From NCBI GenBank assembly GCA_964059195.1, contig CAXKWD010000011.1, positions 33,346,066 to 33,410,065 of the forward strand: a DNA stretch of 64,000 nucleotides, given 5' to 3'. Shown here piece after piece: positions 20,901 through 33,900 of the stretch. Numbering within the stretch: the stretch's first letter is position 1; every line of letters begins with the position of its first letter. The notes under the pieces were generated by a model, which saw only the letters and a list, made by a program, of their open reading frames with translations, was not told where the DNA came from and made no database searches. Source of the stretch: Ectobius pallidus. Taxonomy: Eukaryota > Arthropoda > Insecta > Blattodea > Ectobiidae. The position numbers were made by a program, and so were the translations under genes.

Positions 20901-23900
20901 AGGATTTAGTGTCTGTGATGGTGTCAGCTCATGGATTGTACACCACAGGCATCCGCCATGACAGTTATGAGTCTCAATTGCCTCGTCTTGGCAGATAAGT
21001 TTTCGTTTCTGTGTGTTACAGAATTATTCTTCGCTGCTGAAAGCTTCTGACTTTATAACGCAGAGAGGAAGTGAAATACATATATATTTATAAAGTGAAA
21101 CACTGTCCAAAAAAAAACTATAAACAACGAAATTACAGAATGACTACCGGAAGCTTTACGGAGCAGTGGTGTAGCAGATTTACACCACTTTTTTTTTCTG
21201 CAGAAATATTGACTTTAATAGCTATTTAAGGATGATGTGCCATCTAAACTTCCCAATGCACCCAAACATAACTATTCACATATTTCATGCTATGGTTACT
21301 GAGCAGTTTTCTTGTTTTTTCCTTGTTTGTTTTTCTCCGAGGTGAAACTGAAAAGGCGTTTTTAACAGTTCCAGTATAATTAATTTCTTGCTTATAAGGG
21401 GGGAAATCTTAAGAGAAATGAAGATTGCCATGTACCTTTTTTTGTACAAAAAATCTATGCAGTCAAACCTATTTAATCTAGTACAAATGTACTGAAGAGT
21501 AGCAATAGGGAATATAGGAAATTGTGAAAGCAATAATTGATTCTCTGAGAAACAACAGAAGTAGTGCAGTATGACACTGGTGCATCTAGTAACCACAGCG
21601 TGTAATTTCACACATTTGCAATGCTGGGAAGGACCCATTAATTATTCATTGGATTTGGTTTGAAAGAATTATTTTATCCAGTAGGCCTAACTTATAGCAT
21701 GCAGTGTTATTTAGAAAGAATTTCGTGCATTGAAAGCTCGTCTTTCTAAACCATGTTATTTATTATTATATTGTATACAAAAAAAAATATATATATATAT
21801 ATTATATATTTATGTGGCCTCACACTTTAGCGTGTTGTGGACACTGCTGTTGTATAATGCGCTCATTATAAGCCAGGTTTAATTCCTTGTGATTCAGTGT
21901 AGCCCTTACACAGTGTATTGAATTAATGTCAAGAGGTCCGAACAGGTTATTATTCTTGAAACTTGTAAATGAATTATATTGAAATGGTATTTTATAATAT
22001 CAAGATTTGTAGACAACTGCTGCAGAGTTTGTATGGTGAATTTGTTTGAAATGAGGGAAATTGACAGTGAACATCTGAGTAATTCATAGATGAATGAATG
22101 GTTACAATAAGAAGTGTTTAGCTTACAGCTTACCAAAACAGCATAACAAAATAAAAGGAAGAAACATTGTCAGAACATCGAGTCAAATTCAGGATTTGCT
22201 GATGTTCCAAATAAATGAAAAGCCCAGTGTTAAAATTTATTTTAGTGAAGATGTATTAAAAGTGTTGTGTTGTATTATGTCCTGACTACGTTTATCTGGA
22301 TGCAATGAAAATACTTTTCACAAAATTAAATAGAAAATGAGATTTTAGGAATCGTGTTATTTAAAAAGTTACTTACTTTCTGTTCATACTTTTATCTTGT
22401 GACAGATTTTTGCCTACATTCAAGCTGTCCTCTCTCTCTCTCTATTTTTTTTTTCTTCTTTTCTTTTTTTGGTGCTATAGGAAAGGTAGAAATTGCATTT
22501 TATGCTCCAAAAGCTTAAATCTTTGTGCATATTTTATTTATTTTTATTGATTTAATATTTTGACATTTTTATACGAGATGGAAAAATAATTGGATTTAGA
22601 TGAAGAATTCCGATGTAAGGACACAGAGATTTATGGAAGTTATTTAATTCAGCTATGTTCAATTTTGAATTTTTATCTAATTATACTTGTATATTTGTCT
22701 TATTTGTACAAACCTTTCAAGACTTATGGCAAATGATTGAATTTTCACAGGAACATAGGTTCAATTTAAGTAATTTTCATTGCAAGATTTACCTTGAGTG
22801 TGCAAACTTATTATTGCAAATTAAAATGTGAAAGAGAGATCTCTTTAAAAAGCCCGTACTTACTTCTTATAGAATATATATTTATTGTTGTTGCCAGAAG
22901 TTTCTGTCAATTAAATGTATTTGTGTCAGTACTAAATGTTTTATCTTCATGTTAAAATGTAATTCTTATTTGGCGTCAGACACAGTACCAACGATATAAG
23001 AATCACAGCATATCTTGATGTTCCCATCATTTTCTTTCAGAATAGGGATTTATTGGCATTACCTGCCTAAATTGTGACTATGGCTGTTTATAAGAAAAAG
23101 GAATGTGAATTTTTGAAGAAAATTTTATAATCTTCATCCATTTCCCCAGTTATAGAACAAGGTGTATTAGAATTGAAATATTGCCAAGAGATTTGTATTT
23201 TACTACTGTATATATTATAATATATATTATATTATGTCATATACATTTCTTACCTAGTATTGTTATACTGTATAGTATTCCATACCATAGTTAAATTTCC
23301 CTTATTATTGTGTAGTAGTGCTGAGTTGTAATATCTGGTAGGAAATGGACAGCAGATTCGACCATTTAGAGGAGACTGTAAAAAAAAATTTTAAAAAATA
23401 AAAACTACTGCCACATCCATTTGTTATACAGGCCATTAACATTGGGGAAGAGAGCAACATACTTCAATTCGTCCAGTTGCCACCAATAGTATTTTTGCCA
23501 ATTTTTTATTTAAATTTAAATTGAGAGTTACCCTCTACTGATTTGTATATCTAGTCTCCTTTTTTCTGCAATTTTTATATTGTAGCCCTTTGTCCCTGTC
23601 CCTGCTCTTGGAATACTACCTAGGTATAATAGATCTTTTCCCTAGTATTTTTGTTGTTTTATACTAACTTATCCCCCTTTTTATTTAAAATCCCTTTTCC
23701 ATGGTATAGCCTATATTAGACCTCTTTTTTATCCGTTATTTTTGGTATAAATATATGGGAACTGTTGATCTGTTCTTAAATAAGTACAGCAAGTAAGGTA
23801 CTAGTTGTCACAGGCAAAAGTTTTTTTTATTAATACACTGGCATATCATTTTTGTAAACTCTATATTTAAGGCTTATTTAAACAAAACTGACTTACATTA

Positions 23901-25330
23901 TTTTAAAGAAATAACAACTGTTACTAGTTTTTTGTTTGACTATACTATAATACACTTATACAGGCTTGTACACGCTTTACTCATTTCATAAGTTCATGCT
24001 GGAAGAATATGGAAACAACTAAGAAAAGGGTAAATGAATTTTAAAATCTTTCCTGCTTCAGTTCCAAGGATGAACTAGTTCAATACCAGACAGGGCATAA
24101 GGAACGGCAGGCTATCTCCAGACATAACGTTATATTGATGTCCTGGGCGGAGAAATTGGCAAGAAACTGGCTTTCTGTACCCAAGTTTGTAGGTTTTATT
24201 CCATTGACTAGGTCAGTAGTATTTTTACATAAATATATTGGAAAATGTTTCTTTTTTTTAAATTTTGCTGTTAAAATGAAGGGGGTTCCTCCTAAAATCA
24301 ATTAATATATGAGTTACTTGCTATTTGAACAAACCTGGAAAGATAAAAACCTTGTGAAGTGTATTTAAGAGGATCATTTTTGTTGGTACATAATTGATGG
24401 ATTATTATCGCTAGAATGGAATATTTTAATTGTTAAGTATTATTCCTTTGATGATTTTATCTATACAACTTGTTTGGCAAACTGATAATAAATGAAATGA
24501 AATGAAATGAAATGAAATGTGGTTGCAGGTTAAAGCTATAGCTGTGTGGGTTTATTGTATCTCGATATTTATGTGTTAGTGGATTTCTGATCCACTGGGT
24601 TTCCTGAAACGAAAAAAAAGCATAAATGAAAATTTATGTAATTGGTAAATGTTTTGTTATATATTGTGTAAATCTTAATGGCCTATTCCTAGTAAATCTG
24701 CTGTTATTTTAACTTATTTATGTGGAACCAAGGGATGAATTCAGCGATGGGATTATACATCCAAACTCATCAGGCAGTTCTCATATTAGCTGTAGTTTCT
24801 CTGTTGTTTTCCTGTAAATCTCATCATACTCATTGTAATAATTAAAAAAAGTGGAATGCTGCTACCAGTTGAAGTAACATGAGAAGAGTATTTTCTTTCA
24901 TGCCTTTCTGATTAAAATTCTATTTTAAATATTAATGTTATGATAGCAATGATTTTTTTGAGGTTATAAACATAAAAACAAATAAAAAGCAGAAGTTATT
25001 TTCTGTGGATGTGAGGAATCTTCTTATAAGAAAATTAAATTGATTCTAAGTCAGAATTTATTGCCACAGATATAAATTTCTGATATTATTTTTATTACAG
25101 TTTTCTCATTTCACAAAGTGTCTTCATTACACCATAACCCCAGCTCACAATTTCCCGTACGTCATGCTTGCATTGGTGCAGTGGGAGCACGTTTCTGATA
25201 CTGTCTGCAAATAAGACTTACTTCTAACCGTGCCCCAATGTCCCCATGTTTTACATTTGTTTTCTGAATCCTCTATATATCACAAACTGAACCTGCTGTA
25301 TCCTACTTTCTCATCAACATCAAAATACAA
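20901..25330. other. AT-rich 3' UTR extension or intergenic DNA, few recognisable features
   Basis: About 4.4 kb without a convincing gene. It holds an A/AT run (21780-21812), a TC-rich tract (22430-22460) and a possible LINE 3' tail at 24400-24519. The small open frames show no domain. Part may belong to a long 3' UTR of the preceding gene. Confidence 0.45.
24400..24519 (+). mobile_element. Possible non-LTR element 3' tail ending in (ATGAA)n
   Basis: The run AATAAATGAAATGAAATGAA ends a stretch with no other feature. This matches the style of LINE/SINE 3' ends that finish in short tandem repeats. No coding part is visible, so the call is weak. Confidence 0.35.
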
Positions 25331-25339
25331 GACTCTTTA

Positions 25340-25664
25340 CAATTGAAGAGTGTTTTTTCAAAAGCCGATATCTACATGGATGGCTCAGTGCCAGAGGTGA
25401 CCAAGTATCATCAAGAAAAGTGCTAATATTTGTGTGTATTGACCAGCAAAGATCGTATTTTATCTACGCCAAACATGACTAGCAGCCAGTACTGTGTCTG
25501 TAACTGATACAGCAAGGCTGTTTGTCATGTTTGGCTTAGATAGAATACGATCTTTGCTGGTCAATACACACAAATATTAGCACTTTTCTTGATGGCACTT
25601 AGTCACCTCTGGCACTGAGCCATCCATGTAGATATCGGCTTTTGAAAAAACGCTCTTCAAATTG
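25340..25664. repeat. Young long inverted repeat, arms about 148 bp
   Basis: The left arm (25340-25487) and right arm (25516-25664) are reverse complements with about nine differences, or roughly 94% identity. Examples are GCTAATATTTGTGTGTATTG versus CAATACACACAAATATTAGC. The spacer is only about 28 bp. No terminal motif or clear target duplication names a transposon family. A transcript would form a nearly perfect long hairpin. Confidence 0.9.
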
Positions 25665-27206
25665 CTACAGTCAAGATATTTACGAGCATATCTTGAATGA
25701 ATCTTCCATAGTTATTTTGTTTCAAGTAAGATTTGCCGGCAGCAGAATAATGCCTAAACAAAAATGTAGTGTTCTTTTACAAATTTTTCGTGTAAGAATT
25801 AACAAACGAAATGAAACAGTTTACAAAACTGTGGATTTCTATCATGTATTGCGATTGTAAATTAAACTCATCATTCAATTAAATTCACTTGAAGAAGATT
25901 GTCACATTACAATTATCCATCCATTAATTAATTAATTAATCAGTGAGGTGATTTTAAAACTGGCACGTTATCAGGTAGCTTATTTGCAGAGTAATAGATG
26001 TTTACAGACAGTTTGTATTGTGTCATAAAATGGATATTATCTGTGTTGAAATATATACTATATTTAATTGAAATCTCAGCTGGTTGTTCCATTCTGTTTT
26101 AATATAATTTTCATCTTAATCAATTAATAATATTAACAGTAACAACTCTACTACTAATAAAATTTACATTACTACTCTTAATAGTTCTGTTGGGTCAGAA
26201 CCTTTTAATATGTTTTCATAATTGAAACTTTGTCTGTGATAAGAAATCTCAATTCTTTGGGAACTGGCCTCATTTTTGCTATTTTTATAAATTCTGTTGA
26301 CTAGTAGGTTCTGATTCAGATTGAAGTACTTTAATTGAGTGAAATTATTGCTAAGAAATTTATGTGAGATTTGCCATTGGTTTCTTCAATATTATTAATT
26401 TCTACACTTACTGTTACTATATCAATATTTATTTTTAAGTAATTGGAGGACAATTGTTGTAAACGTGTTTGCCTTAAAATTAATCTAGTAAACGCAGATA
26501 AATGTTTTCTTTAATATAACGCTGGTTTACAGCAATAGTACTCTATGGGTTATTCTCCAAAAAAGGGCAGATTTCAATGTTAGAATTTTTTAAAAATTAT
26601 TTTTTATTTTGGACCATGTAATTTTTTTATGTAATATTTCTTTCTGCAGAGTACTACTGAGGTACTTTCCCTACTTACCGAGTGGTATTTTGCATTAAAT
26701 TAACAAGGTCGCATTCATGGAGGTGAGAAAATAGTAAGAAATAGTAATTATATAGAAGTTATGTGAGAATTAGATTTAATTTACTGTATTAAATGTTATC
26801 ATGAAAAAGAACAATATTTATTACCATACAAATGGATTAGCACACACCTTTTTACTTATTTTTATCTACGTTAAAATAGATTATCACCTTAAAATCAAAA
26901 CTTTTAAGTCAAAACATGATATGTTTTGTCTTTAATTGTCAAAAAATTGTCTTTACAAAATGATATATTTTCTTTTCAGTTATTAATGACTCATTTTTGA
27001 GCTCTTTGTTCTTGTTATAACACTAAAATGGAATAAAAATTAAAGCCTGTTGAATTATGAAAGAATTAAAATGACAAGTCAGGCATTGGGACATGACACG
27101 GAGGTGAGATCTCACATACTGTACCCTAAAATGCAGAAAATTGTAACTTTTGTTTAAAAAGTGGAATATGGGATCAAATAGACCATATTTCAATCTAACT
27201 TATCAT

Positions 27207-28216
27207 TAGGGCCCGGATTTGTATGTAAAAAAATGTTTTTTTTCCTCATGCGTACATTCCTAAAACAAAGTTTAATATCCAAATCGAGGTCCGACAAACG
27301 CAATTTCCAAATTTTATTTCACATAAAAACACATATTTTACAAAAAAAGTTATGTGAACAAATATTTCCGATATTTTCTCCATAAATACATATTTTAGTA
27401 CTTTTTCGGATATTTTATGTAATTTTTTCCTGATGCTCACATCAAGGTCCGACAACCGCAAATTCCAAATTTTATTTTACATAAAAACAAATGTTTTACA
27501 AAAAAAGTAATGTGAATAAATATTTTCGATATATTCTCCATAAATAAATATTTTAGTACTTTTCCTCAATCTCTTTTAACATTTTACAACAAAAATTTGT
27601 ATCTCGAAAGAATTCAACACAAATGCTTCACTTGCAATGAGGTGAGAGTTATTATCAGGGAAGAACAGAACAGAACCCAATCTCAACATTGCATAATTCA
27701 CTTAAAGAAATACAATACGTTGAAAGGCAACTTAACACTATCTCAGGTTCGAAAATAGAAGTTCTAAGAACAAAATTTAAAGGTATGATTGAAAAAATGG
27801 TGGCAAAGTCGCTCAAGTTTTGGAAGGCCAAAACATAATTGAATTGATTGTGTGTGTGTGTCTGTGTGTGTTAGTGATCTACCCCTCTTCAAATATGCAA
27901 GGTTAACATCGTGTGATGTAGAACGTTCCTTTTCTCAATAAAGGCATTATTCTCAGATAATAGACAAGGATTTGTGATCCATAATCTGGAGATGACATTT
28001 GTTGTGCACTGCAACTCCTGTCAGCATTTTACATCTGATGTTGGCGAGTTTCAATATAATTTGTTCTAGTAAGTTACGAACATTCTGGTGTTTTTGTTTC
28101 TTTTTTCAGATTTTTTTAGCACATATTTAAAAAATTTTAGCACATATTTTTAACAATTTTAGCACATAAAAAATAAATATTTTTAAGGTTTTTAGCACAT
28201 AAAAATCCGGGCCCTA
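27207..28216 (+). mobile_element. hAT-type element with TIR TAGGGCCCGGATTT and 7/8 target duplication
   Basis: The left end TAGGGCCCGGATTTGTATG mirrors the right end CATAAAAATCCGGGCCCTA. The flanking 8-mers are CTTATCAT (27199-27206) and CTTATAAT (28217-28224). A two-copy internal repeat with a period of 158 bp (GGTCCGACAA at 27288 and 27446) lies near the left end. A decayed hAT transposase C-terminus is visible at 27910-28010. Confidence 0.85.
27905..28015 (+). pseudogene. hAT transposase C-terminal remnant
   Basis: The plus strand reads CDVERSFSQ, a stop, and, after a frame shift, SDN/RQGFVIHNLEMTF-like sequence followed by VVHCN. The order 'C-x-VERSFS-x-Y...LS-DNR..F...NL' is the standard hAT dimerisation domain. 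Stops and frame shifts show it is inactive. Confidence 0.65.
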
Positions 28217-28303
28217 CTTATAATAATTCATAATCCATAAATACTTATTTTACACCAGAAAATCAACTGCGACATGAATCTGCCCTTTTCTGGAGAATAA
28301 CCC

Positions 28304-29860
28304 CTATAGGTTTCTTTCTCCTTTACCTTAAACAAGTTTACCTTATATGTGCTATGAAATATATGAATACATGATCATGAATACATCTAGAACATGAATT
28401 TAAATAATGCTGTAGTTGCAGGGCTGCTCAAAATTACGAAAATTTCTTCAGTGTTAAATATGATAAAATAATTAATTACATAAAACCTGCTTAGTTATAT
28501 TTGAAGCCATTCAGCTTCATAGAGCTCAAATAAATTCTTAAACTGAATATGCTTGTTAGAATGATAAAGAATTTAATATTTTTGGAATCTGGAGGTTTAC
28601 AAAACTGAAAATATTAATTATTATAAATGAAAGTGCTAGCCTAATGTAATTTTTCAGAGTTTAAACATTGTAGGGAATAAGAAATGTACAGTAAATTAGA
28701 TTCCTTCATTACAATGTTAATCAAGAAGGTGTCAAAGCGTTCACTTCCAAACCTGCCTTAAAATTGTGCTAACAATATATTGTCTGTAAATAAGCCTGGG
28801 AGAGCCTGGGAGATTCTGCTTTAGTTGGGAGTACTGTACAGTGAAAAGGAAAACACTCAATGATAAATTCTTGAGAGTGCCTGATCTGTAAGAAGGTCAC
28901 ATGTAAAAAGTTAGCGGCCTGCTTCCATTGTAATATTCTTCAATTGAAGAGCTGTCCAATATACTGGCATTATTTTACTGCCATTTATATGCATAATTTA
29001 AGGTTCTATCAGAATTTTAATGGGGTTGGATGTGAAAGCTTTGAAATATAATTTAGGGGAAGAAAAATAAATTATATAATGTAACTGTTATTTATAGGGT
29101 AAGCATTTGGTACACCTAAATACTGGATGATCAGGTAGTTTGTCCTGGTGCCCCGGTGATGAAAGCCAGTGAAATGTCCATTTTAATACTAAAAAGTACT
29201 TTTTCTTGCTGGCTTGTTTTTATGTCCATCTGTGCTTAAGAGTTCTAATCTAGGAATGTATAATGTGTTAATTGTTACAGAATTGGTTTTGTTTATGATA
29301 TTTATGACCATGAGGTCCCACAAGCTGCAGCATTTTTAACTTAAATCCAACAGTGTTCAGAGTTATCTCATCTAGTTAAGTACATCTGTCCTGTGGCTTA
29401 ACAATGTGCTTGTATCTCTGTTCAGGTGAAAATTAAAATACATGAGTCATTTCAATTCTTTTATTTATTTTTTTTATTTTTTATTTTTTTTTTTTTGTGA
29501 AGACCAAACTTGTAATGTAGCAGAATGTCAATAATCCTACCATCAGTCATCCAAACCATGAATTTTTAGAACAGCCTTTATTTTTATTAAAATGTTTTTA
29601 TGTTCCTAGATCCTTGTAATTTCATTTAAAGGTTGATCATACAATCCTTACATCATTACAGCTGTCATCATATCATGTATCGAACAGCTACAAAAATTAC
29701 CTTCGCTTCACGTATGAGTTGGCCAGTCATCCTGGTTTCTGCATCGTGGCGGCTAGAGCTCTAATTCCCAAGGGATCGGGTGAAATATCTACGCAAATAA
29801 AGCCACTAACTATGTGAAAAAAAAATTACAGTTAAAATTACAATGAAAATAACCACGTAC
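28304..29860. other. AT-rich sequence without recognised features
   Basis: There is no gene-like frame. A T-rich tract (29459-29497) is the only notable composition feature. Confidence 0.45.
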
Positions 29861-29864
29861 CTCA

Positions 29865-30137
29865 TCACAAGAGATGTTGGAAATTTCCTCCTCTTGCATC
29901 CACACAACACTGGCACCTTTTTAGGAAATTTTCTTTCACGCACATAAGTTCAGCTTCCGAGATAGAGTTAATTTTTCTTGTGATATTGTCTTTAACTTCT
30001 GATGTATGGGGTTTTGACATATATATTTTATTTTTCAAGTTATCCCATAAACAATAGTCACATATATAGTCAGGATATAAATTCCTACACAGTATACAGC
30101 TTTGATCTCTACCTAATGCTGTATAGTCTCCCGTCAA
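29865..30137 (-). pseudogene. DDE (Tc1/mariner-type) transposase C-terminal fragment
   Basis: The minus-strand frame contains PDYICDYCLWDNLKNKIYMS, then KPHTSEVKDNITRKINSI and RCQCCVDARGGNFQHLL. The pattern 'DY-LWG-LK-K-Y...P-T-EL-..I-..I--I------V--N--RR---C----G-HF-HLL' is the C-terminal region of Tc1/IS630-like transposases common in arthropods. The catalytic residues lie upstream and are not recognisable, so this is a fragment. I see no terminal repeats around it. Confidence 0.6.
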
Positions 30138-30512
30138 AACACTTATGTCCCTTCACTCCTGCTTTCAAGTTATATATGCTATTGATAACAAACAGACACA
30201 TTTCGAAATTTTTTATTGGTGTAAATTTCAAAGCCAAGCAACAGTCCGTTGTTTAAGGAAGTGATAAATTTGTCCATTAACCATTTCACTACTAACTTAG
30301 GCCTAATTATGCATTATGAGTTACTGAAGTATTAATGAAAATTTAAAATAAAAAGCATAACATGTTTTTGGCAGAAGGGAAAATATTAGGTTTTAAAAAC
30401 TTTGGACCCTGGCCTAATACCCTGGACGATTTGCTTCAGTCATGACATTAGCCATGAAATCCTCCGAAATTTTAATTACATTTGCTTTTTGCCAGATAAT
30501 TAGAGTAATAGG

Positions 30513-30941
30513 TAGGGATGGGTCCTCGATACTTTCGATAACTCGATACTCTCAATACTTGCATGGTATCAGCATCGAACGATACTTCAGAAAACTCGCT
30601 CGATACTTTTTCGATACTTTTGTAATTCTGCAATTCTGCAATTAAGTGAGAATGCTAGTATTTTTTAACAAAAACTTGTAAGTGGACTGTTTAAAAAACT
30701 TATTTTAGTTTTAATGTAGGCCTAAAGTTTAAAAATAATTATAGGCTACTGATGATATTAAATTTTGTCTCATTAAATATGCAGACTTAATTAATTTAGT
30801 TGGTATTACACAGTTCTCTCAAATTTTAATTTTTAATGTACCTATTTATTGAAACTGGAAATGTTGAAGGTATCGACTATCGAGGAGAAAATCATGTATC
30901 GGTATCGAGTATCGAGAAAATCTGGTATCGACCCATCCCTA
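30513..30941. mobile_element. hAT MITE with TIR TAGGGATGGGT and perfect target duplication GTAATAGG
   Basis: The left end TAGGGATGGGTC and right end GACCCATCCCTA are inverted copies. Identical 8-mers GTAATAGG flank it at 30505-30512 and 30942-30949. Multiple CGATAC/GTATCG motifs cluster near both ends. The 429-bp length and lack of coding sequence make it a MITE. It is one of the cleanest insertions in the window. Confidence 0.95.
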
Positions 30942-30949
30942 GTAATAGG

Positions 30950-32490
30950 ATGATTTTCCAAATCATGACTTCTTCGTCTCACTCCACCACCCGAGGCCTA
31001 AATGACTTGGAGGAATGATTTTACAATGTGTCCCCTCCTAATGAGGTTTGCTTGTCTGAAAGCACGCATTCTTTTCTTGTGGTGCAAATGGCCATTTTTA
31101 CACCAGCTTCAGAAAAAATGACATAATATACACTAATGCAGTGGATGCACTATTCAACACGATATACGACACTGGATTCAACAATCTCCAGAAATCTGAC
31201 AGTATTGCTTTTAGGTCTTTAATGAGGTTCCAATTGTTTACTAATCCCTACAGTTAATTAGAAGGGGGGAATGTCATCTGGGTCGATCCAAAATCTGAGG
31301 CTATCATGTTTTGCAAAGTAGTATAATATCTTATGAAAAAATACATATTTATTAGGTACGAGGTAATGCTCTGTAGGGGTGTCTGATTTTTTAAAAAAAA
31401 TTCCTGTAATTTACAACATAAAAATTATATTTTAAAGTAAAGAAAAAATAATTTGCCCCTCAGAAAAATACGGTTTTGTCTGATGTTAGGAAATTAAGTA
31501 AAATACACAAAAATTCCAAGGTTTAAGATTAAGTGTGATTAGTTTTTATAAAAAGATCTTGAGGTATTGTGTATTATTTGCAGTAAGCAATAGTTTCGGC
31601 TGTACTCTGTAATGTTATTATCTTTGATACACACATATTTCTTCAGTCCGGTCATCTCGTTAAAGAGCAAAATTAAAGCAGCCTGTGTAAGTCATGATTT
31701 ACCTTTTCTTGTTTATATAATTTTTTTTTTTTTTTGTTATTATTACTAGACTTATGCCAGCTGGTAGAATAGGGTCCTTTACTTTTGGAAATTCAATAAT
31801 ACTAATAATAATATTAATATTACACCGTACCGATCAGACTGCTGTAATGTAAACACTGAATTTCGACCCTTTCACACTGCTAACTGATCGATTCCAGTCA
31901 TGATTTTGTGTCCTGAATGCTTACCCTAATTCTTGCTTACATATATGAGATGCAGGCACTTGCTCTGATGCCTTAAGAATAAATTAATATTCATATATAA
32001 AAATAGTGTATGCATTCATAAAGAGTATTTTATAAATGAATAATGAATGTAAAATTGTAAGGGAGTTGTATGGATACAAAGACAAGTGTCATGTATGGTA
32101 ATTCTGTGAGTTTGTCTATGCAACAATCTGGAAGTTTTATCTGCATTTTATTTTAATATGGACCTCACATTATGCCCTTCTGACCTTCCTAGACCAGCAC
32201 GCACCGTCCCTCTTAGTGCTGTTATGTCGTCATCTTATCAAGGTGTTTAATTTTAATGTTGTCAGTGATTTATGTATACTAACAATTATTATGTATTTGT
32301 ATGCATTATATAGGTTTGACTGTGTGTAAATAGTTTTAACATTTAAGTTTGTACAGACTGTAGACAAAAGAGAAATAAAATTTGTAAATTGAAAATGTCT
32401 TTGTGGTAAAGTCATTGTAATTCTGGAAGTAGAAATGGGACACCTAATGAAATCATCATCTTCATTAAAGATTTATAGCATGCTGCATAA
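30950..32490. other. Intergenic sequence with a possible LINE 3' tail
   Basis: Around 31745-31825 the phrase CTGGTAGAATAGGGTCCTTT and the following AATAATACTAATAATAATAT resemble the LINE-type tail near 58765 (AAATAGGGCTCTTGTACTTG). An AATAAA within GAGAAATAAAATTTG near 32370 could be a transcript end, but no exon supports it. Confidence 0.35.
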
Positions 32491-32497
32491 ATATTAC

Positions 32498-33262
32498 TAG
32501 GACAAGGCATTTAATGACCATAAAATAGTGGAAAAATGCATTTATGACCTAAAAATAGTGAAAAAAATTACACATTTTAAAAAAATGACTAAAAAATTTA
32601 CCATTATTACTTATTATTAAAAAGTAATGTGATTCTATACAGGCCATGGAGGCCCAGAGGGTTTCAGGAGGTTTGGGGCTCCCATATTTTGGACATTCGC
32701 ACATGAAGGTGGTAAGGTTGTCAGCCTTATGCACCTGGCCACCTTTACCCCCAGGATTGCTCCAGGTACTCATTTCTGTTAGAGGCTGAGTCGACCCCAG
32801 GGCCATAGTGCCACCAGAAGGATTAAGCCAATTGAAAAACTCCAATGACCTCATCGGGAATCAAACCCACGACCTTCCGATTTGTAGCGCAGCATCTCAA
32901 CCACTACGCTACGGCATACCCCTATTACATATTATTAGTTATTTTAAAGTTACTAAAGAAGTAAGTAAATTTATACTAATTGGACACCCTTAGCAAAAAA
33001 GAAATTTTTTCTTAACTGGCATGCCCATCAACTGGCCCCTAGAAAATATGTGCCATTTAAAAAGAAAAAAAATATATTTATTGCTACAAGACAAACTGCT
33101 TTGGTGTTTACAATAATCCTGAATTAAAATGAACTATGAACCCTTGAAGGAAATTCTCAAATAAAAAAGATTGTCTGTTGTCTGAAAGTAAGGATTTGTA
33201 CATGGAAAACATCCTCTCTACCTCCACTGAAACATGACCTAAAAATGTGACCTAAGGGTTTT
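32498..33262 (-). mobile_element. hAT-type element, one end only, with a SINE inserted
   Basis: The left end TAGGACAAGGCATTTAATGA matches the ends of the complete element at 56631-57350. Segments such as ACTGGCATGCCCATCAA and TTGCTACAAGACAAACTGCT are shared with it. A family E SINE (32620-32923) splits this copy. The right terminus has been lost. Confidence 0.7.
32620..32923 (-). mobile_element. tRNA-derived SINE, family E, reverse orientation
   Basis: On the minus strand the head reads GTAGCGTAGTGGTTGAGATG (A-box region) and then GTCGTGGGTTTGATTCCCG (B box). The flanks ATTACTTATTATTA (32606-32619) and ATTACATATTATTA (32924-32937) are a 13/14 target duplication. The related hAT copy at 56740 has this site uninterrupted (ATTATTACTTATAATTA), confirming that the SINE is an insertion. 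Confidence 0.85.
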
Positions 33263-33393
33263 TGTATTTATTTGGACTTGTGGTTCATTATTTTCCGCTT
33301 CTTCCCATGTCCGTCCCATTGAATTATCCAGTAGATTACACAGTTTTCTGCATGCAGTCTTTCTAACTCGTGGTAAATTACAACCCCTCAATA

Positions 33394-33668
33394 TAACAAT
33401 ACAATCTGATAGGGTCTACAAATATCGTTATACAAAGGTACTGTGAAATACTCACATGGTTTTCAGTTACCACTGTTTATTACCATTTAGAACCCTGTAA
33501 TCATCTTTTATGAATAAAACATAAATAATTATAACAATACAATCTGCTAGGGCCCACAAATATCGTTATCCAGGGGTGGTTTGAAATACTCACATGGTTT
33601 TCAGTTACCACTATTTATTACCATTTAGAACCGTGTATTCATCTTTTATGAATAAAACATAAATAATA
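33394..33668. repeat. Tandem duplication of a 138-bp unit
   Basis: Two adjacent copies start at 33394 and 33532 (TAACAATACAATCTG). They share ACTCACATGGTTTTCAGTTA and TTTTATGAATAAAACATAAA, with only a few differences. The duplication is therefore recent. Confidence 0.9.
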
Positions 33669-33900
33669 TATTACTGTTGGCTACTAAAAGCAGTCTCCGT
33701 AACTGTTTCCAGTTGCTAAGTATTTTAAAATACAGTGTTAAGCAACTGTGACTAACTGGTCTTCACCCTCGTCTCTCAGCGTTAATGTAAATGCTACAAT
33801 GTTGTCTTATTACGGACACTTAAATTTGCTTTATTTTAAATTACTATCTTTCTTGTTAATGCAAATGGGATATGGGAAACGAAACCTTCGGATTACCCAA

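Larger units (their letters stand above)
26547..28303. mobile_element. Element with TIR GGGTTATTCTCC, flanked by CTAT, hosting a hAT insertion
   Basis: The left end GGGTTATTCTCCAAAAAAGG (reading on to GCAGATTT) pairs with the right end TGCCCTTTTCTGGAGAATAA (CCC). CTAT lies directly outside both ends (26543-26546 and 28304-28307). The interior is AT-rich, non-coding, and contains the hAT element at 27207-28216. The family is not recognised. Confidence 0.7.

Noticed and set aside
29400..29500. Poly-T stretch as a SINE or retrogene tail
   Set aside because: The tract is interrupted, and no upstream or downstream body or target duplication could be paired with it.
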